A stretch of 64,000 nt of DNA from assembly GCF_029223485.1 (NCBI RefSeq), contig NZ_JARHTP010000009.1, positions 310,001-374,000 on the forward strand, in the 5' to 3' direction. Positions 15,620 to 23,960 of the stretch are shown here, piece by piece. Made by a program: the position numbers and the translations under genes. This DNA comes from Streptomyces coacervatus. Its GTDB lineage: Bacteria > Actinomycetota > Actinomycetes > Streptomycetales > Streptomycetaceae. The notes under the pieces are model-generated. The model made no database searches. It was not told the origin of the DNA and saw nothing but the letters and a program-made list of their open reading frames with translations. Position 1 is the stretch's first letter. Every line of letters begins with the position of its first letter.

Positions 15620-16408
15620 GTGAGCTTGAGGATCGTTGTCACTGTGAAGTACGTGCCCGACGCCACTGGCGACCGGCACTTCGCCGATGACCTGACCGTC
15701 GACCGGGACGACGTGGACGGTCTGCTCTCCGAGCTCGACGAGTACGCGGTCGAGCAGGCGCTGCAGATCTCCGAGAACTCCGACGACGACGTGGAGATCA
15801 CCGTTCTCACGGTGGGCCCGGAGGACGCCAAGGACGCGCTGCGCAAGGCGCTGTCCATGGGCGCGGACAAGGCCATCCACGTGGAGGACGACGACCTGCA
15901 CGGCACCGACGCGATCGGCACCTCGCTGGTGCTGGCCAAGGCGATTGAGAAGGCCGGCTTCGACCTGGTGGTCTCCGGCATGGCCTCCACCGACGGCACC
16001 GCCGGCATCGTGCCCGCGCTGGTCGCCGAGCGCCTGGGCGTGCCGCAGGTGACCCTGCTGTCCGAGGTGTCGGTCGAGGACGGCACGGTCAAGGGCCGCC
16101 GCGACGGCGACGCCGCGAGCGAGCAGCTGGAGGCCTCCCTGCCCGCCGTCGTATCGGTCACCGACCAGTCCGGTGAGGCGCGTTACCCGTCCTTCAAGGG
16201 CATCATGGCGGCCAAGAAGAAGCCGGTGACCTCCTGGGACCTGTCGGACCTGGAGATCGACGCCGAAGAGGTCGGTCTGGACGGCGCGTACACCAAGGTC
16301 GAGACGGCGGCCGAGCGTCCGGCGCGGACCGCGGGCACGATCGTCAAGGACGAGGGCGAGGGCGGCAAGCAGCTCGCCGAGTTCCTCGCGAGCCAGAAGT
16401 TCATCTAA
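15620..16408 (+). CDS. etfB: electron transfer flavoprotein beta subunit
   Basis: The start is GTG 15620 with AGGAGA ten bases upstream; 262 residues. Typical EtfB landmarks: RIVVTVKYVPDATGDRHF at the N-terminus, ALQISENSDDDVEITVLTVGPEDAKDALRKAL, the AMP-site region GMASTDGTAGIVPALVAERLGVPQVTLL, and a C-terminal tail reaching over EtfA. The EtfAB dimer accepts electrons from acyl-CoA and other flavin dehydrogenases in the cytoplasm and passes them to a quinone oxidoreductase at the membrane. It precedes etfA by 91 bp in one operon. Confidence 0.96.
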   Translation: MSLRIVVTVKYVPDATGDRHFADDLTVDRDDVDGLLSELDEYAVEQALQISENSDDDVEITVLTVGPEDAKDALRKALSMGADKAIHVEDDDLHGTDAIGTSLVLAKAIEKAGFDLVVSGMASTDGTAGIVPALVAERLGVPQVTLLSEVSVEDGTVKGRRDGDAASEQLEASLPAVVSVTDQSGEARYPSFKGIMAAKKKPVTSWDLSDLEIDAEEVGLDGAYTKVETAAERPARTAGTIVKDEGEGGKQLAEFLASQKFI

Positions 16409-16499
16409 GGGCCCGTGGTCCTTCAAGGGCCCGCAGTTCCTTCGCGGCTCAACTCCCTTACCGCCCCTCAGACTTCGCAATCCGCAGGAGAGCAATCCC

Positions 16500-17462
16500 A
16501 TGGCTGAAGTTCTCGTCTACGTCGACCACGTGGACGGTGCCGTCCGCAAGCCCACCCTGGAGCTGCTGACCCTGGCCCGCCGCATCGGCGAGCCGGTCGC
16601 CGTCGCGCTGGGCAACGGCGCCGCAGGCACCGCCGCCGCGCTGGCCGAGCACGGCGCCGTCAAGGTCCTCACCCACGAGGCCGCCGAGTACGCCGACTAC
16701 CTGGTCGTCCCCAAGGTGGACGCCCTGCAGGCCGCCTACGAGGCCGTCTCCCCGGCCGCCGTGCTGGTCCCCTCCTCCGCCGAGGGCAAGGAGATCGCCG
16801 CCCGTCTGGCGCTGCGCATCGGCTCCGGCATCATCACCGACGCCGTCGACCTCGAGGCCGGCGACGAGGGCCCGGTGGCCACCCAGTCGGTATTCGCCGC
16901 CTCCTTCACCACCAAGACCCGGGTCATCAAGGGCACCCCGGTCATCACCGTCAAGCCCAACTCCGCCGCGGTGGAGGCCGCCCCGGCCGCGGGCGCGGTC
17001 GAGGCCCTCGCCGTCGCCTTCTCCGAGAAGGCGACCGGCACCAAGGTCACCGCCCGTACCCCGCGGGAGTCGACCGGGCGTCCGGAGCTGACCGAGGCCG
17101 CGATCGTGGTCTCCGGCGGCCGCGGCGTCAACGGCGCCGAGAACTTCCCGATCATCGAGGCCCTCGCCGACTCCCTCGGCGCGGCCGTCGGCGCCTCGCG
17201 GGCCGCGGTGGACGCGGGTTGGTACCCGCACACCAACCAGGTCGGCCAGACCGGCAAGAGCGTCTCGCCGCAGCTGTACATCGCCAACGGCATCTCCGGC
17301 GCCATCCAGCACCGGGCCGGCATGCAGACCTCGAAGACCATCGTGGCGGTCAACAAGGACGCCGAGGCCCCGATCTTCGACCTGGTCGACTACGGCGTGG
17401 TCGGCGACCTCTTCGACGTCGTCCCGCAGCTCACCGAGGAGATCAACGCCCGCAAGGGCTGA
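16500..17462 (+). CDS. etfA: electron transfer flavoprotein alpha subunit
   Basis: ATG 16500, with AGGAGAG nine bases before, opens a 320-residue EtfA. The N-domain (AEVLVYVDHVDGAVRKPTLE) matches EtfB folds; the C-terminal FAD domain holds AAIVVSGGRGVNGAENF, AVGASRAAVDAGWYPHTNQVGQTGK and LYIANGISGAIQHRAGMQ, the FAD-binding signature. It carries the FAD that takes electrons from dehydrogenases such as acyl-CoA dehydrogenase. The perfect hairpin 15 bp after its stop ends the operon. Confidence 0.97.
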   Translation: MAEVLVYVDHVDGAVRKPTLELLTLARRIGEPVAVALGNGAAGTAAALAEHGAVKVLTHEAAEYADYLVVPKVDALQAAYEAVSPAAVLVPSSAEGKEIAARLALRIGSGIITDAVDLEAGDEGPVATQSVFAASFTTKTRVIKGTPVITVKPNSAAVEAAPAAGAVEALAVAFSEKATGTKVTARTPRESTGRPELTEAAIVVSGGRGVNGAENFPIIEALADSLGAAVGASRAAVDAGWYPHTNQVGQTGKSVSPQLYIANGISGAIQHRAGMQTSKTIVAVNKDAEAPIFDLVDYGVVGDLFDVVPQLTEEINARKG

Positions 17463-17476
17463 TCACCCCAAGGCCG

Positions 17477-17520
17477 GCCGAGGCCCCCGCGACTGCACGA
17501 ACAGTCGCGGGGGCCTCGGC
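17477..17520. terminator. bidirectional hairpin terminator
   Basis: A perfect 19-bp stem (17477-17495 with 17502-17520, loop CACGAA) fills the gap between the etfA stop and the stop of the convergent nuclease/phosphatase gene. There is no T-run, as is common in streptomycetes. Confidence 0.88.
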
Positions 17521-18408
17521 TCATTCCAGCTCCAGCGAGGCCCGCACCGGCAGATGGTCGCTCGGGAACTGCCCGTTGGCGGAGAAGGTGTCGACCGACG
17601 CGTGGCGCACCGAGACACCGGACCCGACCAGGATCCAGTCGATGCGGTCACCGTCCCGCGTGAGCGGCTTGTAGCCGTGGAACGTCCCGTACAGCGGACC
17701 GCGCTCGGCGGCCGCGTCCCAGGCGTCGGCGAGGCCGGCGCCCAGCACCGTCCCGTAGACCGGGTTCTCATGCGCCACGGCATTGAAGTCGCCGGTCACC
17801 ACGACCGGCAGGGAGCGGTCGAGGCCGCCGATCCGCTGGGCGATGAGCGAGGCGCCGCGCACGCGCGCGTACTGGCTCCTGTTGTCGAGGTGGGTGTTGA
17901 GGACGTAGAACTCGGGCCCGTCGCCCCGCAGTTCACGGAAGCGCACCCAGGTGACCATCCGGGGGAACTCGCCGCCCCAGGTGTTCGAGCCGATCAGCTC
18001 CGGGGTGTCCGAGAGCCAGAAGTGCTCGTACTCGACCGGGGCGAGCCGGCGGGTGTCGTAGAAGACCGCCATCGACTCGTCGTGGCTTCCGCGCTTGCGA
18101 CCGGTGCCGATCCACTCGTAGTGCTCCAGGTCGGACTGGATGTCGCGCAGCTGCTCGTAGCGGCCCTCCTGGGTGCCGATGACGTCGGGGGCGGCCCTGC
18201 GTAACAGGGAGCGCATCACGGGGCGGCGGTCGGCCCAGCTGTTGGGCTCGGCGGTGCTCGCGTAGCGCAGGTTGAAGGTCATGACCTCCAGGTGTCCCCG
18301 AGGCCTGGCGGCGGACACGGACGCCATGCTCGACAGCGGCACGGTCAGTGCACCGGCCACCGCGACCCTGAGTCCCACGCGGCGCGTCACTCTCTTGGCG
18401 TTCGACAT
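17521..18408 (-). CDS. secreted endonuclease/exonuclease/phosphatase (EEP) family protein
   Basis: The 295-residue protein starts at ATG 18408 with RRVGLRVAVAGALTVPLSSM, a signal sequence with a twin arginine that may use Tat, ending near SVSAARP. The mature part is a DNase I-like EEP fold: LEVMTFNLRYAS (Asn), VIGTQEGRYEQL (Glu), FYVLNTHLDNRS (His), VVVTGDFNAVAHENPVY (Asp/Asn), IDWILVG, and the final FPSDHLPVRASL (catalytic His). Such secreted enzymes hydrolyse phosphodiesters or phosphomonoesters outside the cell. Substrate choice is not visible. Confidence 0.9.
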   Translation of the reverse strand: MSNAKRVTRRVGLRVAVAGALTVPLSSMASVSAARPRGHLEVMTFNLRYASTAEPNSWADRRPVMRSLLRRAAPDVIGTQEGRYEQLRDIQSDLEHYEWIGTGRKRGSHDESMAVFYDTRRLAPVEYEHFWLSDTPELIGSNTWGGEFPRMVTWVRFRELRGDGPEFYVLNTHLDNRSQYARVRGASLIAQRIGGLDRSLPVVVTGDFNAVAHENPVYGTVLGAGLADAWDAAAERGPLYGTFHGYKPLTRDGDRIDWILVGSGVSVRHASVDTFSANGQFPSDHLPVRASLELE

Positions 18409-18494
18409 GTGTTCCCCTCCCCTCGCGAGTCAGGATGAGGGGTGGTGTTGACCAGGGGGAAGACCGCAGATAAGTTCATTCTACGGATTGTTGA

Positions 18495-18509
18495 TTCCGT
18501 AGAGCGGAA
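18495..18509. promoter_or_regulatory. inverted repeat operator upstream of DUF6986 gene
   Basis: TTCCG-N5-CGGAA (18495-18499 and 18505-18509) lies 16 bp before the start codon. The form resembles IclR-type operators. Its place just before the ribosome site GGAGGG suggests repression of this gene. The regulator is not identified in the window. Confidence 0.4.
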
Positions 18510-18525
18510 AACAGGAGGGTGTGGG

Positions 18526-19830
18526 ATGGGCCAGGGCCAGCAGGAGAAGGTGGCGACGAGCCTCGCAGGCGCGATCAGCGAGGAGATCAGCGCCTCCCTC
18601 GCCCCGGTCGACGCCGAACTGGAGCGCCGCTACCCCGGGGACCCCGGCACCCGCCAGCCCGTCCACACCGTGTACGTGCCCGGTGATGTCTTCGCCGCCG
18701 GCACCATCCGCTCCTGGGGCGACCAGGCCCTTGCGGCCCTCGACGAACACGCCCCGGACGCCGCCTCCTTCGCCGCCGTCCTCGGCCTGTCCGACGAGCT
18801 CGCCGAACCCGTCTACGCGCGCGTGCGCGCCAAGCTGGAGCGCGAGCCCATCGAGGACCTGCGCGTCGACTTCGAGGACGGCTACGGCCCCCGCCCGGAC
18901 GCCGAGGAGGACGAGACGGCGGCCCGCGCGGCCCGGCTGATCGCGGAGGCGTACGCGAAGGGGACGGCCGCCCCGTACATGGGCATCCGCATGAAGTGCA
19001 TGGAGGCACCGGTACGCGACCGGGGTATCCGCACCCTCGACATCTTCCTCAGCGGCCTGATGGAGGCCGGCGGTCTGCCCGACGGACTGGTGCTGACGCT
19101 GCCCAAGGTGACGTACGCCGAGCAGGTCACCGCCATGGTGCGGCTCCTTGAGGCCTTCGAGAAGGCGCGCGGGCTGGAGCCCGGCCGGATCGGCTTCGAG
19201 ATCCAGATCGAGACCAGCCAGTCCATCCTCGCCACCGACGGCACCGCCACCGTCGCCCGGATGATCCAGGCCGCCGAGGGCCGCGCCACCGGACTGCACT
19301 ACGGCACCTTCGACTACAGCGCCTGCCTCGGCGTCTCCGCCGCCTACCAGGCCAGCGACCACCCGGCAGCCGACCACGCCAAGGCGATCATGCAGGTCGC
19401 GGCGGCGGGAACCGGGGTCCGGGTGTCGGACGGCTCGACGAACGTCCTGCCCGTGGGCCCGACGGCACAGGTCCACGACGCCTGGCGCCTGCACTACGGC
19501 CTCACCCGCCGGGCGCTCTCCCGCGCCTACTACCAGGGCTGGGACATGCACCCGGGCCACATCCCCACCCGTTACGCGGCCGTCTTCGCCTTCTACCGCG
19601 AGGGCTTCGAGCAGGCCGCCGCCCGCCTCGCCCGCTACGCCAACCGGGCCGGCGGCGACGTCATGGACGAGCCCGCCACCGCCAAGGCCCTCAGCGGCTA
19701 TCTGCTGCGCGGCCTGGACTGCGGTGCGCTGGACATCGCCGAGGTCGCCCGGGCGACCGGTCTGACGCGGGCCGATCTGGAGGGCTTCGCGGCGCCCCGG
19801 CGCGGTGACCTGACCGCGTCCGCCAAGTAG
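18526..19830 (+). CDS. DUF6986 family protein (HpcH/HpaI aldolase-like)
   Basis: ATG 18526 follows GGAGGG by six bases; 434 residues. The middle looks like the CitE/HpcH phosphoenolpyruvate-binding barrel: LRVDFEDGYGPRPDAEED (an acidic metal-site strand), YMGIRMKCMEAPVRDRGIRTLDIF, LTLPKVTYAEQV, and GFEIQIETSQSILATDG. Aldolases of this superfamily split or form beta-hydroxy acids using Mg. The precise reaction of DUF6986 is not known to me. The inverted repeat in front hints at a metabolite-controlled regulator, possibly of nitrogen or glyoxylate metabolism, but that is conjecture. Confidence 0.85.
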   Translation: MGQGQQEKVATSLAGAISEEISASLAPVDAELERRYPGDPGTRQPVHTVYVPGDVFAAGTIRSWGDQALAALDEHAPDAASFAAVLGLSDELAEPVYARVRAKLEREPIEDLRVDFEDGYGPRPDAEEDETAARAARLIAEAYAKGTAAPYMGIRMKCMEAPVRDRGIRTLDIFLSGLMEAGGLPDGLVLTLPKVTYAEQVTAMVRLLEAFEKARGLEPGRIGFEIQIETSQSILATDGTATVARMIQAAEGRATGLHYGTFDYSACLGVSAAYQASDHPAADHAKAIMQVAAAGTGVRVSDGSTNVLPVGPTAQVHDAWRLHYGLTRRALSRAYYQGWDMHPGHIPTRYAAVFAFYREGFEQAAARLARYANRAGGDVMDEPATAKALSGYLLRGLDCGALDIAEVARATGLTRADLEGFAAPRRGDLTASAK

Positions 19831-19926
19831 CAGGCCCGTCACAGCAGTCACCACCGGCTGGCGTTGTCACCCCCGCCCCGTAGTCTGTACGGCACGCATT
19901 GACGTGTCACAGGAACGGGGCGGGCA

Positions 19927-21846
19927 GTGTCTTCGGGGGAGACCTCCAACGAGAACAACCAGGCTGACGGGACGGGGCGGCTGCTGGCAGGGCGCTATCG
20001 CGTCGTGGCACAGCTCGGCCGCGGCGGCATGGGCGTCGTCTGGAGGGCCGTCGACGAGGTGCTGGGCCGCGAGGTCGCCGTCAAGGAACTGCGCACCTAC
20101 ACCGACGCCGGCGGGCCCGAACTCGCCGATCTGCGGCTGCGGATGCAGCGCGAGGCCCGCGCGGCGGCCCGCGTGCGCCATCCCGCAGTCGTGGCCGTGC
20201 ACGACGTGGCGGAGGTCGACGGCCGCCCTCTGATCGTCATGGAACTGGTCGACGGGCCGTCCCTGGAGCAGGTGTTGCGCGAGCGCGGCTCCCTCGACCC
20301 GGTCGAGGCCGCCGGTATCGGTGCCAAGGTGATGGACGCGCTGGCAGCCGCCCACAGAGCCGGCGTCCTGCACCGTGATGTGAAGCCCGGCAACATCCTG
20401 CTCGAGCGGTCCGGCCGCGTCGTCCTCACGGACTTCGGCATCGCGGCCATGGAGGACCCGGGCGACGGCGCGGCCACCCATCTGACCCGCAGCGGTGCGC
20501 TCGTCGGCTCCCTGGACTACCTGGCGCCGGAGCGGGCGCAGGGCGCCGACGCCGGCCCGGCCTCCGACGTCTGGGCCCTGGGAGCCACGCTGTACGCGGC
20601 CGTCGAGGGCTCCTCGCCCTTCCACCGCACCTCGACGTACTCCACGCTCACCGCGATCGTCACCGAGCCCCTCCCGGAGCCGGAGCGCGCGGGTCCGCTC
20701 GCCCCCGTCCTCCAACAGCTGCTGGACAAGCGGCCCGACACCCGCCCGGACGCCGAGCAGGCGCGCGTGCTGCTCCAGGCGGTGGCGGACGCGGGCGGCA
20801 CGGACACACCGACGACGACCCTGCGCGGTGACACGGCGCCGAGAGCGGAGACGGCGCCGAGCGGCCCGTCGCTGCCTCCGGGGTTCGTCATGCCGGGAGC
20901 GACGACGCCCGGCGCGCACGGGACGGCACCAGCGGCGCAGGGGTCGGGTCCCACTGAGCAGCGCGGGCCGGCGGCGCCCGGCGTCGACTCGGCCGGCCGA
21001 CACGACCAGGCGGCGCCCGGCTCCGGCCCCGCGCCGTACGCCGCACACGCGACGCCGGGCTTCGGCCCACCCGCGCCGCAAGACCCGGCACCGGACCTGG
21101 CGACAGCCCCGACCGGGCCCATGTCCCCCTCGGCCTCCCCACGCCGCAAGGGCCGCGCCCTGCTCGCCGCCGCGGCCGTCACCGTCGTCCTCGCGGCGGC
21201 CGGGGGCACCGTCGCCCTGGTCAACTCGGGGCATACGGAAGCGAACACGCGCCCCACCTCGTCCCGTGCGGACGCCCAGGCGTCCGCGTCCGTCTCCGAC
21301 CGCACCGACGCCGATCACTCGGACGACCCCAAGCCGACGGACAAGACGGATAAGGGTGACAAGAAGTCCCCGACGCCGACGCAGTCCGCCGGCGAGAAGG
21401 GCGGGGCCATGCCCACGAGTCGCGCCTCGTCCTCGTCCACGGCGAATTCCTCGGGTGGCGGCACCACCGGGGGCGGTACCACGGGCGGCACGTCCTCAGG
21501 CGGTACCACCGGGGGCGGCAGCGGCGGTACGACGGGCGGCGGAGGAGGCGAGACCACCCCGGCACCGGCCTGCACCTCCATAGGCGGCGGCAAGTACGAC
21601 TGCACGGTCTGGCGCACCGCCAAGTCCTACACCGCCTCCGGCACCGAGGTCGGCGTCATGAACGCGGGCACCAACTACTTCTACTGCCAGCAGAACCTGG
21701 GCCGCCGGGAGACGTACGGCCAGTGGACCAACGTGTGGTGGGCGAAGACGGACGACGACAGCGGCAACACGAACGTCTACATCAGCGACGTCTACATCAA
21801 GGGCGGCGACAACGACCAGCCGGTCCCCGGACTCCCGGTCTGCTGA
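19927..21846 (+). CDS. transmembrane serine/threonine protein kinase with extracellular Cys-containing domain
   Basis: The GTG at 19927 opens a 639-residue protein. Residues 22-290 are a Hanks-type kinase: QLGRGGMGVVW (31-39), VAVKEL (Lys53), HRDVKPGN (about 149), DFGIAAMED, and YLAPERAQG. A proline/alanine-rich juxtamembrane stretch leads to one membrane span (ALLAAAAVTVVLAAAGGTVAL, about 412-432 in outline). Outside follow a charged, Ser-rich linker, a Gly/Thr repeat (about 508-545) and a terminal domain with four cysteines (CTSIGGGKYDCTVW, YFYCQQ, final Cys), likely two disulfides. It resembles sensor kinases with ligand-binding outer domains; the ligand is unknown. Confidence 0.9.
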   Translation: MSSGETSNENNQADGTGRLLAGRYRVVAQLGRGGMGVVWRAVDEVLGREVAVKELRTYTDAGGPELADLRLRMQREARAAARVRHPAVVAVHDVAEVDGRPLIVMELVDGPSLEQVLRERGSLDPVEAAGIGAKVMDALAAAHRAGVLHRDVKPGNILLERSGRVVLTDFGIAAMEDPGDGAATHLTRSGALVGSLDYLAPERAQGADAGPASDVWALGATLYAAVEGSSPFHRTSTYSTLTAIVTEPLPEPERAGPLAPVLQQLLDKRPDTRPDAEQARVLLQAVADAGGTDTPTTTLRGDTAPRAETAPSGPSLPPGFVMPGATTPGAHGTAPAAQGSGPTEQRGPAAPGVDSAGRHDQAAPGSGPAPYAAHATPGFGPPAPQDPAPDLATAPTGPMSPSASPRRKGRALLAAAAVTVVLAAAGGTVALVNSGHTEANTRPTSSRADAQASASVSDRTDADHSDDPKPTDKTDKGDKKSPTPTQSAGEKGGAMPTSRASSSSTANSSGGGTTGGGTTGGTSSGGTTGGGSGGTTGGGGGETTPAPACTSIGGGKYDCTVWRTAKSYTASGTEVGVMNAGTNYFYCQQNLGRRETYGQWTNVWWAKTDDDSGNTNVYISDVYIKGGDNDQPVPGLPVC

Positions 21847-21900
21847 CACGCACACGCCCGTCACGCCCGTACGCCCGTCACACCCACACGTCCGTCACGC

Positions 21901-22656
21901 TCACACACCCGCCGCGTACCGCTCCAGCCCCGAAGCCGTCACCAGCTTCTCCTCGGCGAACACCCGAGTACCGCGCTCGCACAGCCCCGCATCGGCACGA
22001 GCCCGCGCGCAGAACTCCTCGGGTGTGGCACCGAACAGCTCCCTCAACCGGGCCGATCCGGCGAGGAGTTCGGTGAGCAGCGCCCGCTGAGCGAGTTGCC
22101 TGCGTGGCGCCCCCGAGCTGTCTCGCAGAACCCCGCGGCGATTGACGTAGACGTACGCACCGGGCAACCGCGTACCGTCCTCCAACTCGATCCGGACCTG
22201 CGGCGCCTGCAGCCAGGCGCGCCGGTAGTTGCCGTGGCGCAGCGGCACGCCCTCGCTCGCGTCGATCACCGCGAGTTGCCCGGCGTCCAGCCAGGTCACG
22301 AACAACTCCCGTACGGCGCCGGGCGCGTCGACCGGTGACGCGGACACGTATCCGAGGCGGCTGATGTGCGCGGAGACGCCGACGTCGATGCCGGTGACCC
22401 GGGCGCGCACCATCGGGATGGGCGAGGTGATCCCGGACTCGTGCATTTTGTGGCGCAGTTGGCCCGGGCAGGCGTTGGAGCCGACCGCCAGGACGGGGAC
22501 GCGGTCCTCGTGCACCAGGCGGTCCAGGAGCAGGAACCGGTCGCCGTCGAGGAGCCCGGACCGCGCAGGCCGGGCGCCCGGGTAGAGCAGCGGGTGGTCA
22601 CGCGGGGCCAGGGCGAGGCCCAGCGCTTCGAGGCTGTCGTCCGCGGCGGCGTCCAC
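21901..22656 (-). CDS. hypothetical protein with GGCT-like motif
   Basis: The GTG start at 22656 lies 7 bp after the stop of the LacI gene on the same strand, so both may share a transcript. The 251-residue product contains VLAVGSNACPGQLRHKM, recalling the glycine-serine-asparagine loop of gamma-glutamyl cyclotransferase-like proteins, and IELEDGTRLPGAYVYVNRRG further on. The rest is not recognised; no signal peptide or membrane span is visible. Cyclotransferases release 5-oxoproline from gamma-glutamyl groups, but the catalytic Glu could not be assigned, so function remains open. Confidence 0.7.
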   Translation of the reverse strand: MDAAADDSLEALGLALAPRDHPLLYPGARPARSGLLDGDRFLLLDRLVHEDRVPVLAVGSNACPGQLRHKMHESGITSPIPMVRARVTGIDVGVSAHISRLGYVSASPVDAPGAVRELFVTWLDAGQLAVIDASEGVPLRHGNYRRAWLQAPQVRIELEDGTRLPGAYVYVNRRGVLRDSSGAPRRQLAQRALLTELLAGSARLRELFGATPEEFCARARADAGLCERGTRVFAEEKLVTASGLERYAAGV

Positions 22657-22663
22657 CGGCAGC

Positions 22664-23773
22664 TCAGACTGCCGGCGGCAGCTCGCCCGAGCCGCGGGTG
22701 ATCAGCCGCGTCGGCAGCTCGATGCGTTCCGGGGTGAGCAGGGTGCCGTCCAGCTGGCGGAAAAGGCGGTCGGCGGCCGTGCGGCCGAGGGCTGCCGCGT
22801 CCTGGGCGACGACGGTGACGCCCGGCTGCAGCAGATCGGCGAGCTCGAAGTCGTCGAAGCCGACCAGGGCGACCGGGCGGGGCTGCTCGGCGAGGACGCG
22901 GACCACGGTGACCGTCACCCGGTTGTTGCCCGCGAAGACCGCGGTGACCGGATCGGGGCCGGAGAGCATCTCCTCGGCGGCCCGGCGCACCCGCTGCGGG
23001 TCCGTGACACCCAGGGACATCCAGGAGTCCTCGACCGGGATGCCCGCGTCCTCCATGGCGGCCCGGTAGCCGCGCAGTCGCTCGGCGGCCGTGTGGATGC
23101 GGGGCATGTCGCCGATGAAGCCGATCCGGCGGTGGCCGTGGGCGATGAGGTGGGCGACGCCGTCACGGGCGCCGCCGTAGCTGTCGGACAGGACGACGTC
23201 GGCGTCGATCTTGCCGGCCGGCCGGTCGACGAACACCGTGGCGACGCCCGCCCTGATCTCGGGCTCGAGATAGCGGTGGTCGTCACCGGCCGGGATGATC
23301 ACCAGGCCGTCCACCCGCCGCGCGCACAGGGCCAGCGCCAGCTCCTGCTCGCGGTCCGGGTCCTCCGCGCTGGAGCCGTTGATCAGCAGGGCGCCGTGTG
23401 CCCGGGCCACTTCCTCGACCGCGCGGCTGAGGGGGCCGTAGAACGGGTCGGCGAGATCCTCCAGGACCAGGCCGATGCTGGCGGTGCGGCCCTTGCGCAG
23501 CACGCGCGCGCTGTCGTTGCGGCGGAAGCCCAGCGCGTCGATGGCCTCCTGGACTCGGCGCTCCGTCTCCGGGGTGACGCCGGGCTCGCCGTTGACCACG
23601 CGGGAGACGGTCTTCAGGCCGACTCCGGCGCGCGCCGCCACGTCCTTCATGGTCGGACGGTTGCCGTAACGCGTTCCGGAGAGGGGGGCTGTTCGGCGAG
23701 CGGTCTCGGGCACGATGCGCTGTCCTGTCCTGTCTCGTCCACGGATCTCGTTCACGGGGATGCGTCGGACCAT
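22664..23773 (-). CDS. LacI family transcriptional regulator
   Basis: A LacI repressor: helix-turn-helix and hinge TMKDVAARAGVGLKTVSRVV to ETERRVQEAIDALGF, then a periplasmic-binding-protein-like core (TASIGLVLEDLADPFYGPL, HRRIGFIGD, TAVFAGNNR, VALVGFDDFELADLLQPG). The start is uncertain: ATG 23773, ATG 23803 or an internal GTG near 23713 are all in frame, and the DNA-binding domain begins about 45 residues after the 23773 start. It is divergent from the ROK kinase gene, and a perfect 12-bp palindrome lies in the shared promoter region, indicating autoregulation. Effectors of this family are usually sugars; galactosides are suggested by the neighbours. Confidence 0.92.
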   Translation of the reverse strand: MVRRIPVNEIRGRDRTGQRIVPETARRTAPLSGTRYGNRPTMKDVAARAGVGLKTVSRVVNGEPGVTPETERRVQEAIDALGFRRNDSARVLRKGRTASIGLVLEDLADPFYGPLSRAVEEVARAHGALLINGSSAEDPDREQELALALCARRVDGLVIIPAGDDHRYLEPEIRAGVATVFVDRPAGKIDADVVLSDSYGGARDGVAHLIAHGHRRIGFIGDMPRIHTAAERLRGYRAAMEDAGIPVEDSWMSLGVTDPQRVRRAAEEMLSGPDPVTAVFAGNNRVTVTVVRVLAEQPRPVALVGFDDFELADLLQPGVTVVAQDAAALGRTAADRLFRQLDGTLLTPERIELPTRLITRGSGELPPAV

Positions 23774-23811
23774 GAGTTTGTATGAGGATGTGGCGTCGAG
23801 CATAGAGCCTG

Positions 23812-23823
23812 GACAACGTTGTC
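23812..23823. promoter_or_regulatory. LacI-type operator palindrome
   Basis: GACAACGTTGTC is a perfect 12-bp palindrome with a central CG, the usual LacI-family operator form. It lies between the divergent LacI and ROK genes, 39 bp from the ATG at 23773 and 137 bp from the ROK start. Confidence 0.72.
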
Positions 23824-23960
23824 ATATGCACGAGAGACTGTCCACCACAATCTCCGGCCTGCGCCCCCACCGCGAGACCGGCCCGCTCATCTCCGTAGTT
23901 GCAAGGGAAACCCCCCCTTGCCGGCGGGGATCCGATCGTTTTCGGGGAGATCCGACACCG

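Noticed and set aside
21450..21560. GGCGGTACCACC-type repeats as a repeat array
   Set aside because: They encode the Gly/Thr tether of the Ser/Thr kinase in frame; there are no spacers or conserved unit length.
21847..21900. CCGTCAC/CACAC repeats between the kinase and the GGCT-like gene
   Set aside because: Short irregular low-complexity sequence without constant period or symmetry.
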